Source: Pseudobdellovibrionaceae bacterium (GTDB lineage: Bacteria > Bdellovibrionota > Bdellovibrionia > Bdellovibrionales > UBA1609). From it: a DNA stretch of 48,348 nucleotides. The translations under genes were made by a program, and so were the position numbers. The DNA is taken from positions 1 through 48,348 of the forward strand of contig JACKAN010000021.1 in assembly GCA_020635055.1 (NCBI GenBank), in the 5' to 3' direction. Every line of letters starts with the position of its first letter. Positions within the stretch are counted from its first letter, which is position 1. Below, piece after piece: positions 34,763 through 42,823 of this stretch. The notes below the pieces were generated by a model. The model saw only the letters and a program-made list of their open reading frames with translations. It had not been told where the DNA came from and made no database searches.

Positions 34763-34782
34763 GGGAGTAAAGAGTTACTCCC
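34763..34782 (-). terminator. rho-independent terminator of ahcY
   Basis: GGGAGTAA-AGAG-TTACTCCC forms an 8-bp stem with a 4-nt loop. On the minus strand it is followed within a few bases by TTTTT. It lies about 20 bases beyond the ahcY stop. Confidence 0.65.
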
Positions 34783-34800
34783 CAGTTTATTTAGTGGGTT

Positions 34801-36183
34801 TTAGTAACGATAATGTTCTGGCTTGAATGGTCCCGTTTGCGCTACACCTAAATATTTGGCTTGTTTATCACTCAATTTAGTTAGGGTTGCACCTACAGCT
34901 GACAAATGTAGTGATGCCACTTTTTCGTCAAGGGATTTAGGCAATGTATAAACACCGATAGGATATTTCTTGCTGCCCTTTTCCTGCCAAAGCTCCATTT
35001 GTGCCATCACTTGATTGGTAAAAGAGTTGCTCATTACAAAAGAAGGATGGCCAGTGCCACAACCCAAATTTACTAGACGACCCTTAGCCAACACTATGAT
35101 TTCGCGGCCATTGGGGAATGTATGAATGTCCACCTGTGGTTTAATCTCTCTGGCTTTTGAATTCGCATTTAACCAGGCCATGTCGATCTCATTATCAAAA
35201 TGACCGATGTTACAAACAATAGCCCCCGTTTTCATATTTTTAAAATGAGTTCCATTGACTATGTCACAACATCCAGTGGCAGTTACAAAAATATCGGCTC
35301 TTGTAGAAGCCTCTTCCATGGTGGTCACTACAAAACCTTCCATAGCTGCTTGCAGTGCGCAGATAGGATCAATTTCTGTAACTAAAACTTTAGCGCCAAA
35401 ACTTCGCATAGATTGAGCACAACCTTTACCTACATCACCATAACCAGCAATCACTACAGTTTTACCCGCTAACATGGTGTCTGTGGCTCTTTTAATGCCA
35501 TCAGCAAGGGATTCGCGACAGCCATAGAGATTGTCAAATTTAGATTTAGTTACAGAATCATTTACATTGATTGCAGGAATTTTTAATTTTTTTGCTTCAA
35601 ACATTTTTACTAAATTGTGAACACCAGTTGTGGTTTCTTCTGAAACCCCAACCACTTTCTTAAGAAGATGGGCAAAGCGAGGCTCGTGCATCATGTTTGT
35701 AAGGTCGCCGCCGTCGTCTAAAATTAAATCAAAGCCTTCTTCGCCCCAACCCACTATAGTTTGTTCCACACACCAATTGTATTCTTCTTCTGTTTCACCC
35801 TTCCAGGCAAAAACAGGAACACCCGAAGCGGCTATGGCTACTGCCGCGTGATCTTGAGTTGAAAAAATATTGCAAGAGGACCAACGCACTTTTGCACCCA
35901 AGGCAGTTAGGGTTTCAATAAGTACAGCTGTTTGAATGGTCATATGTAAGCAACCAGTGATTTTTGCACCTTTTAAAGGTTGAGTGGGGCCAAATTCTTT
36001 TCTTAGAGACATAAGACCTGGCATTTCACGCTCGGCAATTTTAATTTCCTCGCGGCCCCAATTGGCCAATTCTTCAAATGTTTTATTGTTTTCCATGGCC
36101 GCTTTGCAAACCATGTAGTCGGGTTTTTTAAGACCTGTTGATTTTACTGATCCAGGGGTTGTCATTGTTGGTGTGCCCTCCAC
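34801..36183 (-). CDS. ahcY: adenosylhomocysteinase
   Basis: 460 aa from GTG 36183, with AAGGAG six bases upstream; the in-frame ATG at 36207 would include the ribosome-binding site in the coding region. It reversibly hydrolyses S-adenosylhomocysteine to adenosine and homocysteine with bound NAD. Landmarks are CLHMTIQTAVLIETL, SSCNIFSTQDHAAVA, NVNDSVTKSKFDNLYGCRES, the NAD motif GYGDVGKG, NIGHFDNEID and the C-terminal KPEHYRY. It is a single gene with its own terminator. I found no convincing SAH riboswitch in its leader. Confidence 0.95.
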   Translation of the reverse strand: MEGTPTMTTPGSVKSTGLKKPDYMVCKAAMENNKTFEELANWGREEIKIAEREMPGLMSLRKEFGPTQPLKGAKITGCLHMTIQTAVLIETLTALGAKVRWSSCNIFSTQDHAAVAIAASGVPVFAWKGETEEEYNWCVEQTIVGWGEEGFDLILDDGGDLTNMMHEPRFAHLLKKVVGVSEETTTGVHNLVKMFEAKKLKIPAINVNDSVTKSKFDNLYGCRESLADGIKRATDTMLAGKTVVIAGYGDVGKGCAQSMRSFGAKVLVTEIDPICALQAAMEGFVVTTMEEASTRADIFVTATGCCDIVNGTHFKNMKTGAIVCNIGHFDNEIDMAWLNANSKAREIKPQVDIHTFPNGREIIVLAKGRLVNLGCGTGHPSFVMSNSFTNQVMAQMELWQEKGSKKYPIGVYTLPKSLDEKVASLHLSAVGATLTKLSDKQAKYLGVAQTGPFKPEHYRY

Positions 36184-36283
36184 AAGTATCTCCTTTTTAG
36201 AGTTCAATTATTTGCGCTCATTTAAACACTTATGTTTTAGGGACACCATCAAAGCTGCGCTGCCCCATCGTTGTTAGAGATCA

Positions 36284-36389
36284 CCGAATTAGATAATTCG
36301 AGGCTCATTCGAGGCTCGGAGGGGAATTGCTTGGATTTATAAGCTAAACCAGATGAGTGTAGACCTGGTTTTTGCTTATTTCAGTAACT
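36284..36389. repeat. ~105-bp diverged direct repeat, copy A
   Basis: From ACCGAATTAGATAATT to the perfectly shared AGACCTGGTTTTTGCTTATT-TCAGTAACT (36361-36389), this segment is homologous to 37632-37721. Within this copy AAACCAG-12-CTGGTTT can form a terminator-like hairpin (36346-36371), and ATTCGAGGCTC is duplicated (around 36296-36317). It lies between ahcY and the HTH gene. Confidence 0.7.
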
Positions 36390-36410
36390 TTAAAAAAGGA
36401 GGTTATAGCT

Positions 36411-36671
36411 ATGGTCCGTTTATCTTATCAAACATTAAATGATGTGCAGAGACAAAGCATGGTTCAAGTTAAAACAGAAGTTTGTAAACAAATACGTAAA
36501 ATTACCATGCGAAGGGGGTGGTCACAAAAACAGTTAGCCTGGTACTTGGGGACTTCTCAAGCCTGCGCGGGCTATGTAGTTTGTCAAAGAGTTGAAAAAC
36601 TAACCTGCAATCAACTTTTCCGTTATTTGGTTTTATTGGAGCCCAATTTTAAATTCTTAATTTCACTATGA
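36411..36671 (+). CDS. small XRE-like helix-turn-helix protein
   Basis: 86 aa from ATG 36411, with AAGGAGG nine bases upstream; the longer frame starts inside the repeat element. Residues ~26-70 (KQIRKITMRRGWSQKQLAWYL, then GTSQACAGYVVCQRVEKL) form a helix-turn-helix of the XRE/HigA type, followed by NQLFRYLVLLEPNFKF. Proteins of this shape are often toxin-antitoxin antitoxins or small repressors, but no toxin gene is adjacent. The basic N-terminus and short length support DNA binding. Confidence 0.7.
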   Translation: MVRLSYQTLNDVQRQSMVQVKTEVCKQIRKITMRRGWSQKQLAWYLGTSQACAGYVVCQRVEKLTCNQLFRYLVLLEPNFKFLISL

Positions 36672-36767
36672 AAAATCATTATTCTTTGTACTACGAGAGG
36701 TAGCGATGATGTCATTTATAAAAATAATCTAATATGTTTTAAAGTAATTTTGTGTTAACAAATACAA

Positions 36768-37523
36768 ATGTGTAGATTAATTATTTTGTTTTTTGTGTTT
36801 TCTTCATCGGCTTTCGCTAGCGAGAAGCTTGTATTACTTGGAGGAAGTGATCAAATTCCCCATGAAGCACTGGAAGTTTTTACCAATTGGAGTGATGGTC
36901 AAAAAGCCAAAATCTTATTTATTTCATGGGCCACAAAAGATCCGATATATATGGAAAGCATAAAGAAACAGTTTCTTCCATATTTAGGGTCCAATTCAAT
37001 AATAAGTGCTGTAAATGAGCCTAATACTATTGAGAGTAAAACACTCTTTTTTAAGCAACTTGAGAATTCCACTGGCGTTTTCTTTTACGGTGGAGATCAA
37101 GCCAGAATTCTTGCCATTTTAGAGGATCAAGAAATCAAAGCAGCTCTTGTTGAAAAGTTCAAAATGGGGACTCCATTTGCTGGTACTAGTGCCGGAACAG
37201 CGATCATGTCAAAAATTGCAATTGTTGGAGAAAAAACTTCAAAAAACAAAAATTTTGAGAAAACAATAATTGTTAGTGAAGGTTTAGGATTACTACCGGA
37301 GAATATAATAGTCGATCAACACTTTTTAGAAAGAAATCGGGAAGATCGATTGAAAAAAGTAATGAGTTTGTTTCCTGGCACAATGGGAGTTGGGATTGAT
37401 GAACCGACGGGTCTTATTATTAAAGATGGTCTGGGAATGGTCGTGGGTCTCAGTCTTGTTTCAGTCTATAATTTGGACTCAATTATAAAGTTAAATAATG
37501 GTGAATACTTCAGGCTATATTAA
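36768..37523 (+). CDS. exported cyanophycinase-like serine peptidase (family S51)
   Basis: A 251-aa protein with a signal peptide (CRLIILFFVFSSSAFA). S51 features are GVFFYGGDQARIL near 104, the nucleophile in FAGTSAGTAIMS (Ser141), and GLGLLPENIIVDQHFLERNR with His185, the last block being typical of cyanophycinases. These cleave the Asp-Arg storage polymer cyanophycin to dipeptides; exported forms feed on external polymer. Other S51 peptidases cleave Asp-x dipeptides, so the substrate is an inference. It sits between the two copies of the ~105-bp repeat. No clear ribosome-binding site. Confidence 0.8.
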   Translation: MCRLIILFFVFSSSAFASEKLVLLGGSDQIPHEALEVFTNWSDGQKAKILFISWATKDPIYMESIKKQFLPYLGSNSIISAVNEPNTIESKTLFFKQLENSTGVFFYGGDQARILAILEDQEIKAALVEKFKMGTPFAGTSAGTAIMSKIAIVGEKTSKNKNFEKTIIVSEGLGLLPENIIVDQHFLERNREDRLKKVMSLFPGTMGVGIDEPTGLIIKDGLGMVVGLSLVSVYNLDSIIKLNNGEYFRLY

Positions 37524-37932
37524 ACTGAAGTCATCTTTTGCAGCAGCATTGAGGGATTGTAGAAGACCAATATAGCCTTCAAGTCTTTACTGATCCACTT
37601 ATTGAGATGATGTCTTTTTGACAATTACCGAAATAGATAATTTAGGGTTCTATGTGCATTTATTTGGATTTCAAATCTAAGCTAACTGGCGCAGACCTGG
37701 TTTTTGCTTATTTCAGTAACTCTGGAAATTCTTGCTTATTGTTATGTCTCCCATTATCACGTTGTAAGGGTATTTTGTGATCCACACTAATTGATACTCA
37801 TTTTTAATGGGACTAAGAGGGAAGGTATCTCTGGAGATAATAAATCTTTTGTTTCAACTTGATGCGCGAAGACTGTCTCCAGCTAAACGACAGCACTCCA
37901 AATCTATGCCGATCAGCAAAAGCTTTAAGTTA
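37524..37932. other. intergenic region with repeat copy B
   Basis: About 410 bases without a supported gene. It holds the second copy of the repeat (37632-37721). A 60-codon plus frame (37807-37989) has no ribosome-binding site and runs into the opposite gene; I do not regard it as coding. The rest shows nothing recognisable. Confidence 0.5.
37632..37721. repeat. ~90-bp diverged direct repeat, copy B
   Basis: ACCGAAATAGATAATTTAGG, later GCTAACTGGCGC, and a 29-bp exact match to copy A (37693-37721). The inner part is shorter and more diverged than copy A, and the hairpin in copy A is not preserved. Confidence 0.7.
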
Positions 37933-38553
37933 TTAAAGGGCCCAAGAGGCTGGAATGTGCATGTAAAAGTGACCTTTACCTACGGGTAGGCCCCAGTCTT
38001 CAAGAAATCCAGATTTATTTTTTTGTTTTTCAATTTCGTCTGGGTCGGTGTAAACATCGTAAGCTTTAAATTCTACTTTTACTAAGTTAGAATAAACATT
38101 ACTCTCAACAAGACTTGCCTTTAAAACTATATTTCCTTCGTCTTGCATTACATAAACAGTACCCTCAGGGGCCTTTAACCAAGTGCTCAGTTTTGCCGCG
38201 TTTTCTTCGGCATAGTAAAATGTATCGACTTCGAGATCAGAGCAAAGAGAAAGCTTGAGAACGCTCATTTCTTTTTTGCTGCTTTTAGCCAAACCATTGT
38301 CTATAGGCTTTACCAACAAAAGACCAACGACCACCCGCTCATCATTTAATAATTGAACTGTGAGTTGCGAATCTTCATAGCCTTCGTAAAGATCGTTAAC
38401 AAAAAACTGAGCATGGGGCTCTTTATAACAATTTTGCAAAATACTTTCAGCAAAACTGGGTATGGCAAACAATAGGAACATTGCTAAGTTTAATGTTAGG
38501 TTTAATGTTAAGTTTAAAGTTAAATGGAATGTTGAATTAAAAAGTTTATTCAA
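37933..38553 (-). CDS. exported hypothetical protein with repeat-built signal peptide
   Basis: A 206-aa protein. The N-terminus is a signal peptide whose hydrophobic part is three LTLN units, then LAMFLLFAIPSFAES; the DNA there is three ~12-bp tandem units (38488-38523). The mature part is mostly beta strands (SQLTVQLLNDERVVVGLLLV, later LVKVEFKAYDVYT) with two Cys. No family recognised. The upstream region is AT-rich with no strong ribosome-binding site. Confidence 0.65.
   Translation of the reverse strand: MNKLFNSTFHLTLNLTLNLTLNLAMFLLFAIPSFAESILQNCYKEPHAQFFVNDLYEGYEDSQLTVQLLNDERVVVGLLLVKPIDNGLAKSSKKEMSVLKLSLCSDLEVDTFYYAEENAAKLSTWLKAPEGTVYVMQDEGNIVLKASLVESNVYSNLVKVEFKAYDVYTDPDEIEKQKNKSGFLEDWGLPVGKGHFYMHIPASWAL
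38488..38523 (-). repeat. 12-bp tandem repeat within a signal-peptide coding region
   Basis: GTTTAATGTTAG, GTTTAATGTTAA and GTTTAAAGTTAA follow each other without gaps. Gain or loss of a unit would lengthen or shorten the signal peptide by four residues and keep the frame. Confidence 0.8.
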
Positions 38554-38686
38554 AACTGCGACCCCCCGCTTTTAAGTAGCTAACTATAACAAAAATTTGA
38601 GCTTAAAGATGAAAAATATTAATTTGTTTGATTAATTGTAAACTATTCTGATCTAAAAAAACTTAAAATTATAAATATTTTCTGAA

Positions 38687-39448
38687 TTAATAATCCCAAA
38701 GAGTGAGAACCTGATAGCCCTCATCCGTAATAAGGACGGTGTGTTCGAACTGTGCAGACAAAGTCCCATCTCCGGTGAGATAGTATTTAATGCTAGAGTT
38801 TTCAACAGGTAATTCTTTTAAGGCTGCGGGAGTTTCGTTTATCATGGGCTCTACGGTGATACAGGTCCAAGGACGAAGAATATCCCCCTTCCCTTTTTTC
38901 CCATGGGAGGGAACAAAGGGCTCTCCATGAAAAGTTTGACCAATACCATGGCCGCCTATTTCTTTTACTGCATAGTAACCTTTACGTGTAACAAATTTGT
39001 TAATGGCAAAACCGATATCCCCAGTTTTATTATTGGGGTGGACTTGTTCTAGCCCCTCCCACATAGCTTGATAAGCTACATCGACAATACGCTTTGCGGA
39101 TTCACTGACTTCGCCCACCATAAACGTACGAGAAGTGTCTCCGTGAAAACCATCTTTTATTGTTGTTACATCAATATTTATAATGTCGCCCTCTTTTAGT
39201 GCCGTGTTATCGGGCACGCCGTGGCAAATACAGTCATTTAAAGAGGTGCAAATAGATTTGGGGTAGCCGTGGTAACCCAGGGGAGCCGATTGGGCCCCTT
39301 TACTTAGAGTGTATTCATGGACAATTGTATCTAATTCATTTGTGGTAATGCCTGGTTTTACAAACTGACTTACATAGTGGAGTGTTTCTGCTGCCAGTTG
39401 CCCTGCTTTCTCCATCAATTTAATTTCATTGGCTTTTAAAGGGGTCAT
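38687..39448 (-). CDS. map: methionine aminopeptidase, type I
   Basis: 253 aa from ATG 39448, with GGGAG five bases upstream; a GTG four codons earlier overlaps that site. It removes the initiator Met from new proteins. Family blocks are GYHGYPKSICTSLNDCICHG, the metal-binding Asp pair in NIDVTTIKDGFHGDTSRTF, GGHGIGQTFHGEP, TVEPMI and the final Glu in SAQFEHTVLITD. No N-terminal SEC-C or SH3-like extension is present. It lies alone between two minus-strand genes. Confidence 0.95.
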   Translation of the reverse strand: MTPLKANEIKLMEKAGQLAAETLHYVSQFVKPGITTNELDTIVHEYTLSKGAQSAPLGYHGYPKSICTSLNDCICHGVPDNTALKEGDIINIDVTTIKDGFHGDTSRTFMVGEVSESAKRIVDVAYQAMWEGLEQVHPNNKTGDIGFAINKFVTRKGYYAVKEIGGHGIGQTFHGEPFVPSHGKKGKGDILRPWTCITVEPMINETPAALKELPVENSSIKYYLTGDGTLSAQFEHTVLITDEGYQVLTLWDY

Positions 39449-39570
39449 TCCCGCTCCCACTGTAAATGTATTTATCTCATCGCACTGGCTATAAGTAGCA
39501 GAGTCTTTTCAAAGCCGCAAGTTGACTGTCGCGTTGACTATCGTATTGAAGAAGGAAAACAGATTTAGAT

Positions 39571-39600
39571 AAAAAAAAGCCCGCCTTGAAGACGGGCTTT
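39571..39600 (-). terminator. rho-independent terminator of the histone-SWIB gene
   Basis: On the minus strand AAAGCCCG-loop-CGGGCTTT is followed directly by TTTTT. It lies about 25 bases after the stop of the histone-SWIB gene, which it ends. Confidence 0.85.
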
Positions 39601-39622
39601 AAACTACAAAATGTAAACTTGT

Positions 39623-40033
39623 TTATTTAAGGTGTTTGCTAACAAGTTTAGTCATTTCGAACATAGAAACAGTGTTTTTTCCAAATACTGGCTTTAATTT
39701 ATCGTCAGCATTGATGTTTCTGCGATTCTTAGCATCTTGAAGATCGTTCTTTTTAATGTAAGCCCAAAGTTTTTTAACAACTTCAGTTCTTGGAAGAGGC
39801 TTTGCACCAACAATCTCAGCTAATAATGCACTAGGAGTTAATGGCTTCATGAAAGCAGCATTTGGCTTTCTTTTAGTTTTAGCTTTAGTGGTTTTTGCAG
39901 CTTTCTTAGTAGTTTTTGCGGCTTTCTTAGTTGTCTTAGCAGCTTTCTTAGTGGCTTTTTTAGTCGCCTTTTTAGTTGCTTTCTTTGTAGCTTTCTTTGT
40001 TGTTTTCTTAGTGGCTTTCTTTTTCTTAGCCAT
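39623..40033 (-). CDS. histone H1-like / SWIB domain fusion protein
   Basis: A 136-aa protein with GGAGG six bases before ATG 40033. Residues 1-55 are a lysine-rich tail of repeated KKAT, KKAA and KTT units (about half Lys), like the bacterial H1-like proteins Hc1 and AlgP. Residues ~60-136 are a SWIB domain (MKPLTPSALLAEIVG, PLPRTEVVKKLWAYIKKN, RRNINADDKLKPVFG, MFEMTKLVSKHLK). It probably binds and compacts DNA. It has its own terminator and a leader hairpin; the high Lys content and good ribosome-binding site suggest strong expression. Confidence 0.9.
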   Translation of the reverse strand: MAKKKKATKKTTKKATKKATKKATKKATKKAAKTTKKAAKTTKKAAKTTKAKTKRKPNAAFMKPLTPSALLAEIVGAKPLPRTEVVKKLWAYIKKNDLQDAKNRRNINADDKLKPVFGKNTVSMFEMTKLVSKHLK

Positions 40034-40062
40034 TATATCCTCCGATTTATTGTTTATTTCTC

Positions 40063-40081
40063 TTAAGGGAAAACCCCTTAA
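40063..40081 (-). promoter_or_regulatory. hairpin in the leader of the histone-SWIB gene
   Basis: TTAAGGG-5-CCCTTAA forms a 7-bp stem about 30 bases before the start codon. It could stabilise the mRNA or act as an operator; it has no U-run, so it is not a terminator. Confidence 0.35.
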
Positions 40082-40278
40082 ACAAGTTAATGATTATTTA
40101 AAAAAAAAGGCTTGTCCAACTAAAAATGAAAAAAAAATGTTTTTTCTCCTCTGAAAGCTCTCTCCTTAGACCAGTTTCCCCAGGGAAAATGCCATTTTTA
40201 TAAAGAAAAAACCTAAAAAAACCGATTTTTCCTATAGCTAAAGACAAAAAATAGCCAATTTTTTCCTATGAGAAATTT

Positions 40279-40830
40279 ATGTTTAAAAGTGAATTCGCAA
40301 AAATTTTAGAGCAAAAAATAAGCAAAATGGAGAGCGAATCTCAAGATTTTAACAATGTAGAAAAAAACCACTTTCACACTCTAGCAGAGGATTCCGGGAG
40401 AACTCCACATAGGATTTCTTATTTAAATGAGTTATTTATTCACTCTAAAATAAATGCTGATTTATTAAATAACTTATATAAGAAAACTAAAAGTTACTCT
40501 TCTGTAACCCTTGAAACTGACACTATCTGTGAAACTAACACTGAGGCTTCCGCTGATTGTGGACAAAAAGACACGCCTCCCTACCGCCTGCATATAAAAA
40601 GTGTAGATGGTGCTACCTACATAGCTTGGGTCCAGCTGCGTAAATTGGGTGTATCCGAATTTATGATGGACAGTCTTAGCTGGAGCGAGGCTAAAAAAGC
40701 ATTCAGAAGCCTAGCTAGACAGCTGCACCCGGATACTGCAAGTGTTCCATCAAGCCCAGAGAACTTTATGTGTCTCAAGGCCGCCTACGACGTTATAGAA
40801 GATAGTTTTATTGAAGCTTGCGGTACTTAA
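40279..40830 (+). CDS. protein with C-terminal J domain
   Basis: A 183-aa protein. Residues ~132-180 (LSWSEAKKAFRSLARQLHPD, then CLKAAYDVIEDSF) form a J domain with the HPD motif that stimulates Hsp70 ATPase. The N-terminal ~90 residues are helical and polar, the next ~40 (PYRLHIKSVDGATYIAWVQL) beta-rich; neither is recognised. The J domain at the C-terminus points to a class III co-chaperone. The last 23 bases overlap the convergent ettA gene. Confidence 0.75.
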   Translation: MFKSEFAKILEQKISKMESESQDFNNVEKNHFHTLAEDSGRTPHRISYLNELFIHSKINADLLNNLYKKTKSYSSVTLETDTICETNTEASADCGQKDTPPYRLHIKSVDGATYIAWVQLRKLGVSEFMMDSLSWSEAKKAFRSLARQLHPDTASVPSSPENFMCLKAAYDVIEDSFIEACGT

Positions 40831-42484
40831 GTCTCTTTGGAATCAAAGTATCCACTCCTAAGCGTTTTTTAAGATCTTCTTCGTACTCAGAGTAATTACC
40901 ATAAAAATATTCGACCTTACTATCCCCTTCGAAAGCCATAATGTGAGTACAGATACGGTCTAAGAACCAGCGATCATGGGAAATTACAACAACACTACCA
41001 CCGAAGTTGAGTATGGCTTCCTCGAGAGCACGCATAGTGTTGACATCTAAATCGTTGGTGGGCTCATCCAATAAAATAAGATTGCCACCAGTTTTTAAAA
41101 TTTTAGCAAGATAGACGCGATTGCGTTCTCCACCGGACAGCTCTTTTATTTTCTTTTGCTGATCTCCTCCTGAGAAATTAAACCAAGAAACATAAGCCCG
41201 CGAGGCGACCTCTCTATGACCCAACTTTATGACATCCTGCCCCTCAGAAATAACTTCCCACACGCTCTTGTTAGAGTCTATTTGATCACGATTTTGATCT
41301 ACATAGGCCAATTTCACAGTTTCTCCAACCTTGAACGATCCCTTATCGGGGGATTCCTGCCCAGTTATCATACGAAATAGAGTAGTTTTACCCACACCAT
41401 TGGGTCCAACAACTCCGACAATTCCACCTCGTGGCAAAGCAAAATCTAAGTTGTCGATAAGAATTCTATCACCATAGCCTTTGCTAACTCCATTGGCTTC
41501 AACGACAATGTCACCTAATCGAGGACCTGGAGGAATATAAATTTGTAAATCTTTAAGTTGCTCTTGATCTGGCTCTTTGAGTAGTTTTTCGTAAGAAGAA
41601 ATTCGCGCCTTCGCTTTCGTTTGACGACCTTTGGGACTCATGCGAATCCAATCCAATTCGCGCTCTAAAGTTTTAACACGTTTTTGATCGGATTTTTCAT
41701 CTTGTGCTAAGCGGCGATCTTTTTGCTCTAGCCAAGAGGAGTAATTGCCTTTGAAGGGTATGCCTTCACCACGATCCAGTTCTAAAATCCAGCCAGCGAC
41801 ATTATCCAAAAAGTAACGATCGTGAGTTACAGCGATCACAGTGCCTGGAAAATCGTGTAAGTAATGTTCTAACCAGGCCACTGATTCTGCATCCAAGTGG
41901 TTGGTGGGTTCATCTAATAATAGAATATCGGGATTGGAAAGAAGTAGTCGGCAGAGTGCAACTCTTCTTTTTTCTCCACCAGAAAGTGTTTTAACAATGG
42001 CTTCGTCGGCAGGACAGCGTAGAGCATCCATAGCTTGATCTATTTTTTGATCTATACCCCAACCATCGAGAGCTTCAATTTTTTCTTGCACTAATCCCTG
42101 ACGCTCTATGAGTTTTTCCATTTTGTCGGCAGAAATATTTTCGTCACACATTTTTTCGCTAAGTTCATTGAATTCTTTTAAGTAGTCTGTGAGTTGACCC
42201 AAACCCTCCATAATGTTCTCACGAACTGTTTTTTCCTCTTCGAGTTTGGGTTCTTGTTGTAGATAACCCACCCGATAATCTTTTGACGGAAAGGCTTCGC
42301 CGAGAAAATCTTGATCTTCGCCAGCCATAATTTTTAAGAGTGTCGACTTTCCTGAACCATTCAAGCCAAGGACGCCTATTTTGGCTCCATAAAAATAAGA
42401 TAGATAGATGTCTTTGAGTACATATTTGTTGGGGGGGTAGACTTTGCTTACACCCTTCATCGTATATATGATTTCTTCTGACAT
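40808..42484 (-). CDS. ettA: ABC-F protein EttA (translational throttle)
   Basis: A 558-aa protein, near the family length of ~555, with AGGAG before ATG 42484. It has two ABC domains without membrane segments: Walker A GLNGSGKST near 42, signature LSGGEKRR, Walker B LLLDEPTNHLD, then the arm/linker (SPKGRQTKAKARISSYEKLL), Walker A GPNGVGKTT and LSGGERNR with LLDEPTNDLD. EttA binds the ribosomal E site and controls the first peptide bond according to ATP level. The linker and lengths match EttA better than Uup or YheS. Confidence 0.93.
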   Translation of the reverse strand: MSEEIIYTMKGVSKVYPPNKYVLKDIYLSYFYGAKIGVLGLNGSGKSTLLKIMAGEDQDFLGEAFPSKDYRVGYLQQEPKLEEEKTVRENIMEGLGQLTDYLKEFNELSEKMCDENISADKMEKLIERQGLVQEKIEALDGWGIDQKIDQAMDALRCPADEAIVKTLSGGEKRRVALCRLLLSNPDILLLDEPTNHLDAESVAWLEHYLHDFPGTVIAVTHDRYFLDNVAGWILELDRGEGIPFKGNYSSWLEQKDRRLAQDEKSDQKRVKTLERELDWIRMSPKGRQTKAKARISSYEKLLKEPDQEQLKDLQIYIPPGPRLGDIVVEANGVSKGYGDRILIDNLDFALPRGGIVGVVGPNGVGKTTLFRMITGQESPDKGSFKVGETVKLAYVDQNRDQIDSNKSVWEVISEGQDVIKLGHREVASRAYVSWFNFSGGDQQKKIKELSGGERNRVYLAKILKTGGNLILLDEPTNDLDVNTMRALEEAILNFGGSVVVISHDRWFLDRICTHIMAFEGDSKVEYFYGNYSEYEEDLKKRLGVDTLIPKRLKYRKLQ

Positions 42485-42571
42485 CTTGTATCTCCTGTAA
42501 TGAGTAAGTGTTATACTTATATAATTGTAAAGTTCTTGTCAAAATTCATTTATGTCCATACTATGTAATCT

Positions 42572-42763
42572 ATGAGGAAACAGACCCTTTTAGCTAAAAA
42601 TGTTTCAAATAATATTGCTGAAGCCAGTGAAAACTTAAAAATGGCACTCTCTGCCTTTGAACAGGTGGTCGTGAATGAAAAGTTTGAACAAGACGAAAAA
42701 GACCGACGCGCACGAAAGCGCTTGCTATTAAAGTTAAAAACTCTGTTAAAAGATCTTTCTTAA
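42572..42763 (+). CDS. small helical hypothetical protein
   Basis: A 63-aa highly charged, fully helical sequence (NIAEASENLKMALSAFEQVV, then KDRRARKRLLLKLKTLL), probably a coiled coil or nucleic-acid-binding helix. It has no convincing ribosome-binding site. It lies between ettA (divergent) and hflK with 60 bases to the latter. The amphipathic pattern supports coding, but the evidence is modest. Confidence 0.45.
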   Translation: MRKQTLLAKNVSNNIAEASENLKMALSAFEQVVVNEKFEQDEKDRRARKRLLLKLKTLLKDLS

Positions 42764-42823
42764 ACCCCTGCGCCTAACCCCTTGTGCCTTGTAAATCTGA
42801 ATATAAACTTCTATTTATAACAA

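Noticed and set aside
36184..36345. SAH or SAM riboswitch in the ahcY leader
   Set aside because: The leader has hairpins and a GC-rich segment (GGGGCAGCGCAGC), but I could not match the conserved core of either riboswitch class.
36411..37523. HTH protein and following gene as a toxin-antitoxin pair
   Set aside because: The second gene encodes an exported S51 peptidase, not a known toxin, and has its own start about 96 bases later.
37807..37989. 60-aa plus-strand ORF
   Set aside because: No ribosome-binding site, no recognisable motif, and its end is antisense to a supported exported-protein gene.
39849..40154. 101-aa hydrophobic ORF opposite the histone-like gene
   Set aside because: It is the antisense of the lysine repeats, which produces artificial Phe/Leu/Val/Ala runs; not a membrane protein.
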